Origin: Mesorhabditis belari
Lineage: Eukaryota; Nematoda; Chromadorea; Rhabditida; Rhabditidae
Direction: 5' to 3'
DNA length: 64,000 nt
Assembly (NCBI GenBank): GCA_958450365.1
Contig: CAUEEP010000517.1
Coordinates: 1-64,000 of the forward strand
In this document: positions 15,999 to 26,197 of the stretch, in pieces
Layout of the letters: each line of letters opens with the position of its first letter
How positions within the stretch are numbered: position 1 is the first letter of the stretch
Made by a program: the position numbers and the translations under genes
The notes under the pieces: model-generated
Databases searched by the model: none
What the model was told of the DNA's origin: nothing
The model's input: only the letters and a program-made list of their open reading frames with translations

Positions 15999-17666
15999 TT
16001 ACGCAGTCTCAAAATCCGCCTCCTCAACACCCTCAAACTCCTCGATTGCATCCTGGAAATCGTCGATTTCATCCGGCTGTTCACTAAAACAACGAAACAA
16101 TAGACGAAAACACCCACTGTAATCCACTTACGCGATAGCATTAGTAATTTGCTGTGCCGCAATTGCTCCATCTGCGTACATCTAAAGCACAAAATTTGCA
16201 AAAGAAATCCCAGAACAAAAACCTGCACATTTCTCAGCATTTGGGCCACTTTTTTGTTAGTTGCTTCCAGGCCGAGCGAGAGTCCTGGTTTCACAGATTT
16301 GATTTGCATCGAGACCAACGATTGAGCGCTCGACGAAGCACTCGATGGAGGCATGACTGTCTAAAAGAGATTAAATAGAGTTGAAATGGAGAAATAGTGC
16401 TTAAAATGGTATTAAAAGTAGTAGATACTAACGATACTGTAATCTAATTCAGCCAGCTCACACCAAAATACAAAGTATTCTGCCATGCTGAACAAGCATA
16501 CTGATCAACTCGTCTTTACAACATTTTTTGACGAAAATATCTTTAAAACCCAACCACTTGTGGCTTGATGTTAATCTGAGGACGAAGAGTCGGAACCCAT
16601 TGACCGAAGAAATTTGTAAACGACGCAAGTGTCGGCCACAAAAATGCGAACCTTGACACAAAGGGCAACATTGCAACCATTGTCACTATCCACATCGTAA
16701 ACTAAAACAAATACTTATCCTATGTTAATATCCTTAATCATACTTGTTCTTTGGGTTTCACAAAGTCGGGTAAAATCGGAATGATTCGGCGTCCCTTCAG
16801 CCGTGTGTTGCCAACGAAGATCTAAACTCAAACATACAGTTGATTAATGGTAACCATTAAAATAAACTATAGATCATTATAAAAACGCACCTGAATTCCG
16901 GCAAGGATGAGGACAAAAGTCGCAAAGATGTGAAAAAGAAAGTAGACCGCAATCATTTCAATCACATGCGCAACGGGAGGCGAAACTCGTGACGTCTAAA
17001 ACGAAACTCATAAGAGGAAAAACAATCAAGAAAACTTACAAATGGCTTAACGGTAAGCATGAAGAGTCCCTCGAGGCTTAGGCCTAAAAGCAGAAGATTA
17101 TCGTATATATTCCAATAGAAAAAAAATTAACCAGCGCTTAGAAAAAATGATTGAAAAACCATGAAAAATCGGCTTTTTTTCCACTTTTCAATCACTTTTT
17201 TTAAGCACTGGTTAATGCTAAAAATATGTATTATATCTCAAAAAATCACCCACCCTTCCTACTTTAATTTGATATCTAAGCGCACAGAAACAAATGTAAT
17301 AGTGTCGAGATTTAAGCGTTTGTTTGAAAGTAAACTCAGACTACGCGACACTCATATGGGGTGCTTCTATCAGAAAATTTACGGTAGTTACACGTTTAAC
17401 CAGCTTGTTTATCAGTTTTTTACGATTAAACGATAAGATTGAGTCTGTGTAGCGATTAGATTTTGATAAAGTACGGCTCTAGGTATTTTAAAGACAAAAT
17501 GCTATAAGAATTTACCGTTATCGTTCTTTCTACGCCATCTTTTAACCAATAAACAGATTTAAGCTCTAATAAACTTTCAAAATGTACCTTTCGCGAAAAG
17601 TGAGGTCAGATGAACGGAGAGATCCCTCAATTGAAGCCAAAGCTGCCGAGTGCGCACGCGAATCAT
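15999..17666 (-). CDS. Unrecognised membrane protein with acidic C-terminus
   Basis: Minus-strand exons: 17588-17705 (in-frame ATG at 17664-17666), 17040-17083, 16891-16995, 16744-16821, 16555-16701, 16462-16500, 16223-16360, 16132-16181, 15999-16083. Phases agree throughout. Visible parts in order: a basic N-terminus (MIRVRTRQLW), a hydrophobic segment MIAVYFLFHIFATFVLILAG, a basic loop NTRLKGRRIIPILPDFVKP, a second hydrophobic segment MWIVTMVAMLPFVSRFAFLW, then a soluble Ser/Ala-rich region and an acidic end (DEIDDFQDAIEEFEGVEEAD). I do not recognise the family. An upstream exon ending near 17780 could extend the N-terminus (LLKP, phase 0), overlapping the divergent CDK2AP1 promoter region. 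The 0.5-kb intron 17084-17587 carries half of a foldback element. Likely an integral membrane protein with two or three helices. Confidence 0.55.
17127..17396. mobile_element. Partial foldback element, family B
   Basis: The central stem (GCGCTTAGAAAAAATGATTG..CAATCACTTTTTTTAAGCACTGG) and the right arm ending TTTACGGTA match the complete element at 52313-52755. The left arm is missing. It lies in an intron of the unrecognised membrane protein gene. Confidence 0.75.
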
Positions 17667-17927
17667 CTTGCAAATGAAGATTGACGAGCATTTCGGTGAG
17701 TGAAGCTGAAAGTTTGAATGTAAATTGAGCGAATATGAAAATGAAAACAAGAAAATGAAAACGTGAATTCGGGATTTACTGGTTTCAGCAGCATCAGCAA
17801 TATCGGCAATTCACATTGCCGCTGCCCGGGCACCGTCTTTAGTAGCGCTCTGTCCTTATTTGTAGCCGGCGCATTGTTGACCCGGTTAGGCTAGTCTACC
17901 CTTTCACAATTTCTGTCAAAAATAATA

Positions 17928-18574
17928 ATGTCTGAAATTAAACCCCCAACATTGCCAACCAGCACCAGCACCGTGGTCACCAATCAAGCGCCATCAATAC
18001 CGACCGCCACCGCAGCTACGGCCACTGTTGCTGCAACAGCCGACATGCCGATTGCCACTCCATCGCTTCAACCGCAAGCCGCATCTTTGCCTCAATATTC
18101 AGTGCCAGGACCAGCGGTAAGTTCAACTCGAAGTAAAGTAAAGAAATACTTTCAGCAAGGGACCACCAAATACCAACAACTTCTCGCGCTAATTGAGGAG
18201 ATGGGCAAGGTTCGTTTGAAATAGAAATTCCTTTTAAAAAAAATACCGATTCAGGACATTCGACCGGCCTATACAGGGAATAAAATTTGCGCCGAACGCT
18301 TGAAACGTGTTTTGGTGCACGCTAGGTGAGTGAACAAAGTTATTATCGTAAACCAAAGCATCGTTGATGTCGAACAACTCTTTGAAATGATATTCGTAAA
18401 GGGAAAATTAAAATTCTTAACACCAAACCAAGGTGTAGCACTGTCATTGTCGCTAGGTCATAGCCGGCACGTTTTTGACTTGAAAGCTTGATTAGACCAG
18501 TGATAAATTACAGAATCCTGGCCCGGGAATGTATCATGGAAGCCGATCGGGATAGAGCAAAGCAACAAAGTTAA
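17928..18574 (+). CDS. CDK2AP1: CDK2-associated protein 1 (DOC-1) homologue
   Basis: Exons 17928-18116, 18156-18209, 18255-18325 and 18514-18574 encode 124 residues; all phases agree. The N-terminus is low-complexity and Pro/Thr/Ala-rich. The C-terminal half is the conserved DOC-1 domain: TKYQQLLALIEEMGKDIRP, then AYTGNK, ERLKRVLVHAR and ILARECIMEAD, matching the human pattern KYAELLAIIEELGKEIRP..ERLKR..IHAR..VRECL. In animals DOC-1 family proteins bind CDK2 and are small helical subunits of the NuRD chromatin complex. Start chosen: the first ATG after AAAATAATA, about 260 nt from the divergent membrane-protein start, so a shared bidirectional promoter is likely. Introns are 39, 45 and 188 nt. 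Confidence 0.9.
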
Positions 18575-18998
18575 GCGGTTTGATGGTAAATCAGATGTAT
18601 TAGAGCTTTCAACATTTCCAAGTGGTCTCTTTTCTCATTTTTAAACCTTTTGCTGTACAACTTGTAAAACTTTCACACTTTCCCCTTTTCAAAGAATGAA
18701 ATTGTGATTTTCTTCTTGTCAACCTTTCGTTATACTTTGGTATGCTTAGGGGGACACTTTGAAAGTATAACCTTTGGGCTTTTATAAAGCCCGTCTACAG
18801 TCTGATTTGTTTTGACGTGAATTAAAAAAATGAGCTTTATTTTGTTATAAAAAATCGTGGAATAAAGTTTTCTCATTTTAGCGCCAACCACACAAAATCG
18901 AACTAAAGTTTCTTGTGCATGCTACCGTTTTTGCGTTTTGTTTTCAATTTATAATTCTTTACATAATACGATTTACATAATTGCTTTATGTTCAGAGA
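18575..18998 (+). other. Short intergenic spacer between CDK2AP1 and DPH7
   Basis: 424 nt, AT-rich, with AATAAAG at about 18852 as a possible polyadenylation signal. A TTCAG acceptor at 18991-18995 lies just before the DPH7 ATG, so the 5'UTR may be spliced, in cis or to a trans-spliced leader. Confidence 0.45.
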
Positions 18999-21900
18999 AT
19001 GGCCGATTCGGTGGTACTAGAGAAACGACCGGCTTTTTGTCGATATCACGATGAGGTTTTGGTCGTTTCCACCTATCAACTCCAGGAAAATGAGCGAAAC
19101 GGATCTCTCCACTTCTTCAGCGAAAATTTGGAAAAGGTGGGAGGTTTTTGATCAGCTGGAGCATTGCCCAGCTTTTTTCCATTTTAATTAGTTGGGGTTT
19201 CTTTGTGTGTTAACATGTTATTCTGTTATTTTCTTACAGTGAGTGTGCAGTTGTATGGCAAGATTAAGTGTGCTTTCAAATCAAAATCGAAAAAAAATTA
19301 TCCCGTGACAAAAATTTTTTATTCGTTCATTTCGTATCGAAGTATGCCGATTGTGCGCCACCTCCCGTTGCTTGACCAGGTGCAGCAATGTAGGCCGACG
19401 TAGCTGCTCCTCCACTGGGTGCCGTTGTAGGAACGGGGGCTTCAACCGTCTTGGAAGCTAAACACAAAATAAAACCAAATGAGAAACACGAACAAACCTT
19501 CACCGGATGCACCTACTCCACCGCCTGTGTGTCCATCAGCTGTCATGATCGATCCTCCGGGCACCGCGGCGGGTCCTAAAATTTGAGTTTCACGAAACGA
19601 ATAATACAATTATTACCTCCAACGCCCGTCATCGAAGCTCCTCCTCCCTTTGTTGGTGCTGGTGAGTCGAACAGACTCCTGCCCCGACACTGACGAGGAG
19701 TCAAGCCGAGAGCCAAATCTTCTCGTTCCGGAGTCAATAATGGGTCCAAAAGGCTTCTACAAACAGAAAATTATGAATTTAAGTAAACGAGTTACCGATC
19801 CATTGGTGCTGGTGAGTCGAACAGCCCCATGGCCGGAACTCCGCCTCTCTTTGCTGCGAGAAGAATCGCATCGATATGACGCTGATATTGAATAGCGCCG
19901 GGAGTCAGATCTTGTCCTTCCGGAGTCGACATTGGGCCCAAGCTTCTAGAACCAGAAAATTATGCATTTAAGTAAACGAGTTACCGATCCATTGGCGCAG
20001 GTGTGGTGCAGCCAGTTGCAGGCATAGGGGCGGCTTGAGGGGCTTCACCAGTTGCGGCCGAGTTGTTGTAGGCTCCGGCGGAGATGTAGGCCGATTGATT
20101 TCCAGCAGCTGGCTGCGCTTCGACTCCAATATAGGCCGACTGCGCTCCGGTACCATTAGCTGAGAACTAAAAAAAGTTGAATGAGTGCGTAACGCTAAGT
20201 TTTAAGTGCCAATGGGCAAAAAACCATTTAATTTCAAGCTAACTTATAAAATCCCAATGGACAAGAATAAAAGCTGGCTTCTATAAACCAACAAACGAAA
20301 AAACTTCTATAAATAACTTATAAAAAAACCGGCAAGTATAAAGTCAAAATGGGCCAATGGGGAAAATGTAAAAACAAAAATAATAAGAAAAACTCACCGC
20401 TCCTCCAGCTCCAGTAGGCTTTGCGGCTCCTCCAGGGGTGAAGTAGGCGGACGGGGTTCCTGGGTTCTGATTGGGTCCTCCCGAGCTGGACGTCATCATG
20501 AAGAGAATATAATGAGACGATATGAGAAGTCAGCTCTGAATTGTTGCTTTTATTTGATCCATAAATGCAAATTCAACGGTTTTCATAGTAAAATTATCCG
20601 TCTGCGGCAAGTGCAAATATTTATATTCAAAAAGTGCTTGGATATAAATCCCGCTATAAACTAAATTCGAAATCTACTTTTTTCTGGACCAATTTTTCAT
20701 GCTGATCTCGAATTTCGACATCCCAGGTCCGGGAAATGCGTTTTTATCATCGAAAACAATTTTTAAAAAGTATGGATTTTTAAGGGTTTCATTCATTTTA
20801 ACACATTCGCGACGATACCGTACCAATGACGGTTTAATTTTTAGTGTCAACTTAACTTGTTAAGGACTTTTATTATCTATGTATTTCATAAAAATTTCTC
20901 GACAACTTCTCGACAATTTCTGTACTAGTTCTCTCGAGAGGAGATTCAGGGCTGTCGAATGACTATAATAGTTTAGTTTATCTTTGAAATCTTCACCAAA
21001 TTATCAGTAAAACAGTTATCGATGACTTGACTGTACGCCCAATATAGCGTCGTCGCGAATGTGTTAAATGCCAATTTTCCGTTGCGATTCAGATTTGTGG
21101 CCTTAACAAGATTCTTTAGTCCTTAAACTTTAATAAGCTTAAACACGCTTAAGGTCTTTGTAAGCTAAAACAAATCACGGTAAGCCATCGAACTAAATTC
21201 GAGATCAGCATGAAAAACTGGTCCAGAAAAAATAGATTTCGAAACCCCCCCTCAACCGGCGTAGTACCAAAAAGTGTAAGTGCTTGTGACTTTTACGCCA
21301 TATTTCATCTCTAACATTCAACTAGAATGTTTCTTTCTTTCAATTAGGTATTTACTTTTTTGCTGAGAGTTGTGTATGAGAAACCTTCAAACTTCATGAA
21401 AATTTGATAACTTTTAAGGTTTAAAGCTTTTATATATATTTTTTTCTTTAGAGCGATTGTTTGCCTACATCGGCTGGAGTTTTTCGCTTCGAATTTACGC
21501 CCAATGGAGACGATTTGATCGCCGCGTTAACTGATGGAACACTTGCTCAATTTTCGGTCAATCAACGACAACAAACATCAAGTGTAAAAGCATCAGGTTT
21601 ATCACAATTTATTTAACTGACAATTACCAAATATTTGTTTAGATTCAATGCTTCTCGACGTTTCAATTACTAACTCATCATTTCTCACTTCGGATAACAA
21701 TGGTCACGTGATGCTGTTGGACCGAGCGAGTAGCTCTTTAATTCAAACACGTGATGTTCATCATTTACCATACACAAATGAAGGATGTGAGGTAAAACAT
21801 TAAATTAATGAAGATCTTTTTAGTTTTTTTGTCTTAGGTGTGGACGTGCTCTTTCTTGAATGACACAATGTACGCATCAGGCGGTGAAGATGCCTTTTTA

Positions 21901-22484
21901 AAGATTTGGGATTATCGTTCTGACAGCAAAGTTGCCGAGTTGAAGCATTTCGAAAGTGGTGTCACGTTTGTAGCTCCGAGGTTGGCATTAAATTATCGCT
22001 AACAATCATACAAAGGTTTAGTAAATCAGATACTGACAAAATTTACACTGGCTCCTACGATGAACATTGTCGAATATTCGATACACGAAACTTTTCTCAA
22101 GTTTACAAAGAAATCAAGGTACTAGTTCAATGTGAATTGAACGTTAATCTTATAATTTAGCTTCCCGGTGGTGTCTGGAATATCGAACAAGGAGAAAACG
22201 ATTTGCTAGCCGCTTGTATGTACGGAGGATGGACTTCGATGACAAACGAGCTAGAAATCACTTCTCAAGACGTCGATTCTGGTAATATTTCGATAGCGGA
22301 TAACTTTCGTGCTCATTCAGGTAAACAACTTTTATATGGTGCAACAATGAATAAGAAGTATATCGCTTATGTGACATTCAACGATTATCGCGTTACTGCA
22401 AGACAGCAAGGAGTCACTGTAAGTTATTTAGTGCTCCTCAAAGCCAAAATTGATTTTTAGGCAGTTGGCAAGCAAATGAAATGA
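18999..22484 (+). CDS. DPH7: Diphthine methyltransferase, WD-repeat protein (DPH7/WDR85)
   Basis: Exons 18999-19136, 21452-21596, 21643-21791, 21838-21980, 22022-22118, 22161-22418 and 22461-22484 give 954 nt (317 residues) with consistent phases. The N-terminus VLVVSTYQLQENERNGSLHF matches the DPH7 'GTYQL' start of the propeller. WD blades include DDNGHVMLLDRA-like (SDNNGHVMLLDRASS), ASGGEDAFLKIWDYR and the family hallmark YTGSYDEHCRIFDTRN, followed by LPGGVWNIEQ and AACMYGGWTSM. DPH7 removes the methyl ester from methylated diphthine on elongation factor 2, a late step in diphthamide synthesis in the cytosol. The protein is somewhat shorter than the human one. Intron 1 is 2.3 kb because it contains a whole minus-strand gene (19327-20499) and a foldback element (20655-21245). 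The last exon codes only seven residues. Confidence 0.92.
19327..20499 (-). CDS. Nested low-complexity protein with SAY(F/I) motifs
   Basis: Lies entirely inside intron 1 of DPH7, opposite strand. Exons: 20398-20499, 19985-20166, 19796-19945, 19617-19756, 19498-19575, 19327-19457; 783 nt, 260 residues, all phases consistent. Rich in Gly, Ala, Pro, Thr and Ser. A short motif recurs: TPSAYFTPGG, GAQSAYIGVEA, NQSAYISAG, TSAYIAAPGQ and GAQSAYFDTK. Exons 3 and 4 are paralogous: both start SL.DP or SLGP, contain TPE..DL, and both carry LFDSPAP. Exons 2 and 3 both end PAPMDR and splice in the same phase, a sign of exon duplication. No membrane segment or signal peptide. I do not recognise the family. 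It looks like a disordered scaffold or structural protein. Codon use is GC-richer than the flanking DNA, supporting real coding. Confidence 0.8.
20655..21245. mobile_element. Foldback element in DPH7 intron 1
   Basis: CTAAATTCGAAATCTA and TTTTTCATGCTGATCTCGAATTT (20655-20720) recur inverted at about 21190-21240. ACACATTCGCGACGA (20800) pairs with TCGTCGCGAATGTGTTA (21048). The downstream CAACCGGCGTAGTACC (21253) resembles CAACCGGCGTAGAACC at 26141, at the edge of another foldback. Confidence 0.65.
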
Positions 22485-23277
22485 GGCGTTCGGTCAAGAC
22501 GAGAAATCGATCGAAGAAAGGATAGATCTAACGGAAAAAGTGATTATTTCGATCAATAAATAATCTTTCATCCCATTGGATTTCGGTGAACAAAGTTCGT
22601 TGTAAAACAGAGTTAAGTACAACTTGGCGAACCATTAAGCTCCCTGAGCCCAACTCTGGGAATCGTAAAGCTCCGAAATTTTGAAAGCACTGCTATTCGT
22701 AGATCCATGTACAAAGGTTCGGCAAGGCCAGTTTGTAAATACCGGTTCCTTTTAACTTATCACTAGTTTTTAAAATTTTTTCTGGGGTAATTAATTGCAC
22801 TGAATCCATTGGAAGCATTTATATCCTGAACAACTTTTACGTCAGTTTGAGCAACAATTCCGAACCTTTAAGAGTGGCTCTATTTGCATTGGGTTTAGAG
22901 GTGTGGGACCGAACTAAGAGGCTTAAAACCTCAGTAACTGCTTGATTTGAGCTAGAAAACAGTTACTAAAGCTTAAATAAATACCAAATTAAGAATCTAT
23001 GCCAGTAAAAACCCTAAAAGCAAAAATTAGTGCCCTCTGGCTCAATAGAGATGAATGACTATTATAGCACCCAAACGTTTACCCCAAACCCACAAGCACA
23101 ACAATGAAAATTTTTTCACAAGCATTAAAATCACAAAACAGACACACCGAAATAAAGAAACTAAGCAACACGAAAGCCTCAAAGTTATTTTCGTAGTCGA
23201 TCTTGGCACATCCAGTCATCACCCGGTTTAAAGTGTTGGTGGTTTGTTCTCTAAACACTAAGCTTGAAATTTAATTT
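22485..23277. other. Intergenic spacer, convergent gene ends
   Basis: Lies between the DPH7 stop and the kinase stop. AATAAATAATC (22554) is a plausible polyadenylation signal for DPH7. No further gene or repeat is apparent. Confidence 0.5.
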
Positions 23278-25093
23278 TTAAGAATCCCAAACTCGCCATG
23301 TTTCAACATCAACTGGCGTCACATCGTTAGCCGTCGAGAGATCGCTGTTCTCCTGAAATAATATTCATAAACTGTACACTGGAAGCACTTACCCTCATCA
23401 AATCAGAGGCCATGTTCGACTCGCCGAGTTCTCCCACCCAATGTGCCTTGCGAACGAGACGCTTGTTTTTCTAAAATTTGTTTTAAAGTCAATAATTGGA
23501 ATTTACAAGGATTTTAGTCAGTAAAATTTCAAGATTCCTAACCTGCCAATCAAGAGGTGCCTTCAAATCGATGGAGAGTTGCTCGGCGGCAAACATCAAC
23601 TGGGAGATCAGATAGCGATAATCGGGACGATCGAAGAAACTTAAAAAACATTCGGTATGATCCAAATATCTTAAAAGTCCACCTGACTGAATCAATTCGC
23701 TCCAAAATGTGATCAAATTGTTGAGGCAATCCTCGTAGAAATTCTTTTCTAAAATGAGGCATCAAGGTTCAAAGATAATCCAAAAAAGAAACCTTCCAGA
23801 ACCCCGAATGAATTGTTTCCACTCGAGAATCAACTGATGCCTTTCCACTCCGTACAAATGAGCCCACGGAAGTGTGCCTGTAAAATACTGGTTGCATGGT
23901 TTAGGTAAAGAAGAATTTACCTTTCAGGAGCTCGCATGCCATGTAAAACCAACTTTCGATATCATCGCGTCGACATTGTTCTTCACTAAAAAGAAATTTG
24001 ATGCCTTTTATAATTACTCCGAAGCTTACCGCTTGTGAGAGGCCATCGGTGCATAAAGGAAAGTGCCCATCAAAGCAGCGGCTGGTCGAGGTTTCATCAG
24101 CACTCCATTTTTGTCTCTAAAATATAATTATAGATGAGCCATTCATCTTAAAACACGGCATAAATCAACCATTCCTAAACACATACTTGTATTTCCGAGC
24201 AAATCCAAAGTCAAGCATGTAGATTATGCTCGCTCGGCTCTCCAATCCAATCGCAAAATTTGGCGCCTTCACATCTCTAAACAACAAAATAACTCAAAAC
24301 TATCTATCTAACGCAAAAGTTGTCTTTAACGCTAGTGTTCATGTGCTTAAACGCATACCTGCACAGTAATCCATGATCGTGCAAGGTTTCAAGTCGTTGC
24401 AGCGTCTGAATGCACACTTGTAAAGCGGTTGTCGTCGAAAATCTAAAAACACAAAGTTTAAGAATGAAAATTTTCCGCTACTCACTTTTTCGCATCCAAT
24501 GATCGTCGCAATTTTGATAAATCGGGTCCCAACAACTCCATGATGCAGTACTTGTAGTAGGGCGTTTGACCGGCACCGATGAAACGCGGGAAGCCCGTCT
24601 GAGTGTTCATCTCGCGCAGCACAAACACGTCCAACTTCAGCACAGGTCTGTAAATGAAAAGTATAGCAATATAAGGTCAGAAAAATATCACCTAATATTG
24701 CCAACTTGTCGCTCAACTTTCATCGCAAATTTCTCGTTAACGTTCGTTTTCTGAAAAGAAAAGACTGAATAAAAGGCTCCAAAACAAAGCTAGAAAGCTC
24801 TAGAATAAAAATTTTTAACCTTTCCAAGGAGATAAACATCGGAGAATGGACCAGAATAGATGACACGAAGAACGCGAAATGAGCCCACCTCCGTCGTGTG
24901 CGGTTCAATGATTTGTCCGACCTGAAGCAGGTAAAATGATAAGGATAAACAGCAAAGTTATTGCTAAAGTTAATGATTAGCTTCCTATTTGCAAATTTTG
25001 ATTCCAGTTTTGCAAAGCTTCCCCAGTACTAACCCAATTTCAAAACTCCATCACCTGTGGCATTTGTGGGTCATCGCGACAGTTTGAGCCCAT
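23278..25093 (-). CDS. Tau-tubulin-kinase-like (CK1 group) protein kinase
   Basis: Thirteen exons between 25055-25093 and 23278-23352 sum to 1089 nt, 362 residues, all phases consistent. Kinase motifs in order: glycine-rich loop region VIYSGPFSDVYLLG, catalytic lysine in KFAMKVE, the CK1-group strand CIMELLGPDLSKLRR, catalytic loop RDVKAPNFAIG (HRD His replaced upstream by LLCR), MLDFGFARKY (DFG), activation segment LMGTFLYAPMASHKR, then RRDDIESWFYMACELLKG, the usual TTBK order. The C-terminal lobe ends with FFDRPDYRYLISQL. DVKxxN and DFG are intact, so it is probably active. TTBK-like kinases are greatly expanded in nematodes, often sperm-expressed. The N-terminus MGSNC could be myristoylated or palmitoylated. 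Neighbours: convergent with DPH7, divergent from CPEB across a foldback. Confidence 0.9.
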
Positions 25094-25539
25094 CACCGTA
25101 AGCAGTAAACAAATAAATGAACCTGAAATCGCGAAAATAGTGCAAAAAAAATCAAAAAAACCAACTTGTGATGGAAGAGAGACTGGCGAAATGATTTTAA
25201 TAAAGCTGCTTTGCGATTTATATAAGCCCTTTAAATGCAAATTTTTGTATTCGACGCACTTCTGACTTTTGTAGAGACGCGTCTTTCCTGTAAAAAGTCT
25301 GCGCAAATTTGATCATTTTTCATTTGATTTTTGCGTTTGAGCTACTTTGCGCCAAATTTTTTTGCGCAACTTTCCATAACTTTCCGCTAAGTCGGCCAAT
25401 CTTTATGATTTTGGTGTCATTTTGTAGGTCTCGACAAGTACAACAAAATGGCATGGCACCCAAATCTTAGAGATTAGCACACTTAGAAGAAATTTATCGC
25501 AAGTTGCGCAAAAAATTTGACGCAAAGTGGCCACCCCCA

Positions 25540-26150
25540 TTTTTCGCACCAACACCTCACTTTTTCTTCAAAACCACTTTTTCTGGGGTATTTTTATGCG
25601 TAGATTCCGAAAAACACAACGAGAGTTTGAGAAAATGCGTTTTAAGCAAAATTTCGGGCCTCCAAAGTGCGCGCTTCTATAGTGTGCTTCACTATATGAA
25701 GCTCAAGCTATCGACTATTGGGCACGTTCAAGGTCAAAAACTAGTGCGAAAACCATTTTAAACCATTAAATATTCACTTTCTAACATAAATTGACTGGTA
25801 GAGGCAAAAAAAGTTGAAAAATGTTTTTTTTTGAGATTTTGGCCTGACACATTGTCAAAAGTTTGGAAAAAATTCTTTTTCTTTTGCTCCAATTTGATCA
25901 GAAACGTAATCACTAGGTTAAATTATGCCAGAAGAAGTTATTCGCTTCAAAAAGTGTTTTTGTATGTATGACCTCCTATGTGGATCGCTCTCACCACACT
26001 GTATGACCGCGCACTTTGGAGGGCCCGAAACTTTGCTTAAAACGCCTTTTCTCAAGCTCTCGTTGTGGTTTTTGGAAGCTACGCATAAAACTACCTCAGA
26101 AAAGGGGTGTTGAAGAAAAAAAATTGCCCTCCGCCTCCCAACCGGCGTAG
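25540..26150. mobile_element. Foldback element between kinase and CPEB
   Basis: The left block (TTCTTCAAAACCACTTTTTC, ATGCGTAG.TTCC, AACGAGAGTTTGAGAAAA, CGTTTTAAGCAAA.TTTCGGGC and CCAAAGTGCGCG; 25560-25675) is repeated inverted at 26000-26125 (GCGCACTTTGG, GCCCGAAACTTTGCTTAAAACG, TTTTCTCAAGCTCTCGTTGTG, AGCTACGCAT). It sits immediately 5' of the CPEB exon at 26172. Confidence 0.8.
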
Positions 26151-26197
26151 AACCAGACACATTTCTTCTAGGTGTCGTCAAGTCGGAAGCGGATGCA

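Noticed and set aside
17588..17705. Alternative frame MLVNLHLQDDSRAHSAALAS in the first exon of the membrane protein
   Set aside because: Attractive composition, but its phase does not join the TTTTAG acceptor at 17083. The MIRVRTRQLW frame does.
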